Source: SAR202 cluster bacterium bin87
GTDB lineage: Bacteria; Chloroflexota; Dehalococcoidia; Lucifugimonadales; UBA3495
Assembly: GCA_002238825.1 (NCBI GenBank)
Contig: MPNC01000002.1
Span: 611,180-675,179, forward strand
Direction of reading: 5' to 3'
Length of the DNA: 64,000 bases
The notes under the pieces were generated by a model. That model was not told where the DNA came from. It saw only the letters and a list, made by a program, of their open reading frames with translations, and made no database searches. Below, piece by piece: positions 62,652 to 64,000 of the stretch (positions are counted from its first letter, which is position 1; the number at the start of each line of letters is the position of its first letter). Both the position numbers and the translations under genes were made by a program.

Positions 62652-63533
62652 CTACGCTTTGCGGTCGAAGAACCCGTTGTTGATGTGCTCCCGGATGGTG
62701 TTCGCCACCAGTTCGGGACGTTGCAATGGCACGTCGTGGATGCTGTCTTCCAGCCACACGATCTCGCTCACCGGCAACAGCGACGCCGCCCTCGCCATCG
62801 ACTCTTCGCGCCGGAACCGCCGGTCCATGGCGTCGGGCGTGGACTGCCTCGCCGGCAGCATCAGCACCGGGCACTGCAGGGTCGGGTAGAGCTGCGAAGG
62901 CTTGTGGTCCCACAGCGCGTCGATGATGCGCAGGTGGTTCTCCCGCCGCAGGTTGGACTGGATGGTGCCGTCCTCCAGCACGCGGAAGTTGGCGAGCACC
63001 GCCTCGACCACCGTTTCCGAGGGATTAGGCCCGAAGCGCGCGCCCTCGATCACGCGGGACCGCATCATCTCCGGCGTGAATCCGGTGAAGATCGGCGGAG
63101 CCATGTCCTCGCGAGCCTGCTCCGGGGACCAGCCGGGCCGCGCCGACGGCTCAATGGTGCCGCCGTCCACGAAGATCAGGCCCGACGCCATATCCGGCTG
63201 GGCAGCCGCCAACTCCAGCGCCACGTCCGCGCCCCACGAGTGGCCGGCCACGATGGGCCGCTCCCATCCCAGGTGCTTGATGAACGCGGCCGCGTCGCCG
63301 GATACCGTGGCGAAGTCATAGCCCTCGTCCACCTGCACGGACTGGCCGTGGCCCCGCTGGTCCAGCGCAACCACGCGGAACTGTTCCGCCAGCAACGGCG
63401 CCACCAGGTCCCAGATGTGGCAGGTTGACGCCAGCCCGTGCAGCAGCAGGACCGGTCGTCCGTCGCCTCCCCAGTCACGGTAGTGGAAGGGAAGGCCGCG
63501 CAGGTCGATAAAACAGTCGTTGGGGGTGGGCAT
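62652..63533 (-). CDS. Alpha/beta hydrolase
   Basis: A 293-residue alpha/beta hydrolase. The oxyanion HGLAST follows the third strand, the nucleophile elbow is GHSWGAD (Ser near residue 98), the acid is in the VLMLPARQS region, and the late His is in LEDSIHDVPLQRPE. A helical cap lies between residues about 130 and 210. It resembles esterases and C-C hydrolases of the epoxide-hydrolase-like group; the substrate is unknown. GAGGAG precedes the ATG. It is divergent from the monooxygenase gene at 63642. Confidence 0.87.
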   Translation of the reverse strand: MPTPNDCFIDLRGLPFHYRDWGGDGRPVLLLHGLASTCHIWDLVAPLLAEQFRVVALDQRGHGQSVQVDEGYDFATVSGDAAAFIKHLGWERPIVAGHSWGADVALELAAAQPDMASGLIFVDGGTIEPSARPGWSPEQAREDMAPPIFTGFTPEMMRSRVIEGARFGPNPSETVVEAVLANFRVLEDGTIQSNLRRENHLRIIDALWDHKPSQLYPTLQCPVLMLPARQSTPDAMDRRFRREESMARAASLLPVSEIVWLEDSIHDVPLQRPELVANTIREHINNGFFDRKA

Positions 63534-63641
63534 GGGCAGTCTCCTCGCGGCATTTTAGCACGGGGTCGCCTGCTATAATTCTGCCCGGCGGCCGATCCGA
63601 ACTGTCTCACGCCGCCTCAATCCACAGGAGGAATCCCGACC

Positions 63642-63980
63642 ATGTACGCCATTTTCGTGACCATCAACATCAAGGACGGCTACGCCGACGAGTTCTCCAA
63701 GGCGAGCCTGGGCGACGGCCAGGGCAGCGTCCGCGACGAGGAAAACTGCTTCCGCTTCGACATCCTGCGCAGCCCTGACAACCCCAACCAGTTCTACCTC
63801 TACGAGGTGTACGCCAACCGCGAGGCCCACGCCACGCACCGCGAGCAGCCCCACTACGTCGCCTGGCGCTCCGCCGTCGAGCACATGTTTGAAGGCGACC
63901 TTGGCCGCGTGGAAATGGAGACCGTCTTCCCCTCCGACGCCGGCTGGAAGGCGCAGAAACCCGGCCTGGTCAACTGGTAA
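63642..63980 (+). CDS. Antibiotic biosynthesis monooxygenase-type (ABM) protein
   Basis: A 112-residue dimeric alpha/beta-barrel protein of the ABM superfamily. The pattern is visible as FVTINIKDGYADEF near the N-terminus, CFRFDILRSPDNPNQFYLYEVYANREA with key part FRFDILRSPDNPNQFYLYE, then AHATHREQPHY. Relatives include quinol monooxygenases and LsrG-type isomerases; the reaction is unknown. AGGAGGA precedes the ATG, and TATAAT near 63574 is a likely -10 with a weak -35. It is divergent from the hydrolase. Confidence 0.85.
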   Translation: MYAIFVTINIKDGYADEFSKASLGDGQGSVRDEENCFRFDILRSPDNPNQFYLYEVYANREAHATHREQPHYVAWRSAVEHMFEGDLGRVEMETVFPSDAGWKAQKPGLVNW

Positions 63981-64000
63981 GGCGGCTTACGCGTACCCAG

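Overview
The window is a 64 kb piece of a high-GC bacterial chromosome, cut inside a gene at its left end. The gene mix suggests a Chloroflexota bacterium of the Dehalococcoidia/SAR202 type. The basis is lipoprotein solute-binding proteins with Thr/Pro/Ala-rich linkers, peptide-type ABC operons, paralogous Uma2 nucleases, mycothiol-type maleylpyruvate isomerase paralogues, many SDR/GMC/FAD oxidoreductases and 6-bladed propeller proteins. That placement is inference, since no rRNA or tRNA gene was seen.

Layout. 1-4.0 kb: a nuclease/ATPase pair of the YhaO/YhaN (SbcD/SbcC-like) type. 4.4-24.3 kb: mostly single metabolic and accessory genes, including alpha/beta hydrolase, two MFS transporters, three SDRs, an MNT-HEPN fusion, an Asp-box propeller, two tandem MDMPI-type enzymes, two Uma2 nucleases, a GMC oxidoreductase, a membrane J-protein, a PLP trans-sulfuration enzyme, a dihydropyrimidinase-like amidohydrolase and a zinc-ribbon/PQQ-propeller membrane protein. 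24.6-34.9 kb: two successive, clearly paralogous peptide-type ABC operons (binding protein, DppB, DppC, no ATPase). The second binding-protein gene is broken by one in-frame amber codon, and the second operon continues into a DUF3179 lipoprotein and a TlpA-like redoxin lipoprotein. 35-42.8 kb: amino-acid dehydrogenase, a coupled pair of unknown genes, and a copper-type P-ATPase with a YHS protein. 42.8-53.4 kb, mostly minus strand: secA, DUF3800, rplY (L25), a 2-hydroxyacid dehydrogenase, a small unknown gene, then ispD-unknown-ispF-cysS-FAD oxidase. 53.5-57.2 kb: OsmC-like protein, CPA2 antiporter, BtuF-like cobalamin-type binding protein. 57.5-64 kb: LON-domain protein, small unknown, priA, rplS, propeller, hydrolase and monooxygenase.

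Main discovery. Four genes that look prematurely ended by UGA continue in the same frame into the rest of a well-defined family. In each the UGA sits exactly where the family has a redox cysteine: DUF3179 (U-P-L-C), TlpA-like redoxin (U-P-H-C), OsmC-like (second Cys) and BtuF-like (C-E-V-U). In all four a compact hairpin begins its apical loop 16-20 nt after the UGA, as expected for a bacterial SECIS. These are best read as four selenoproteins, two of them predicted extracytoplasmic lipoproteins encoded next to each other. UGA is an ordinary stop in many other genes here, so a general reassignment is not supported. No selA/B/C/D gene lies in the window.

The intergenic regions also hold at least three kinds of dispersed inverted-repeat elements, several strong terminators, a 24-bp palindrome before the first ABC operon, and a dyad between the -35 and -10 of the OsmC selenoprotein promoter.
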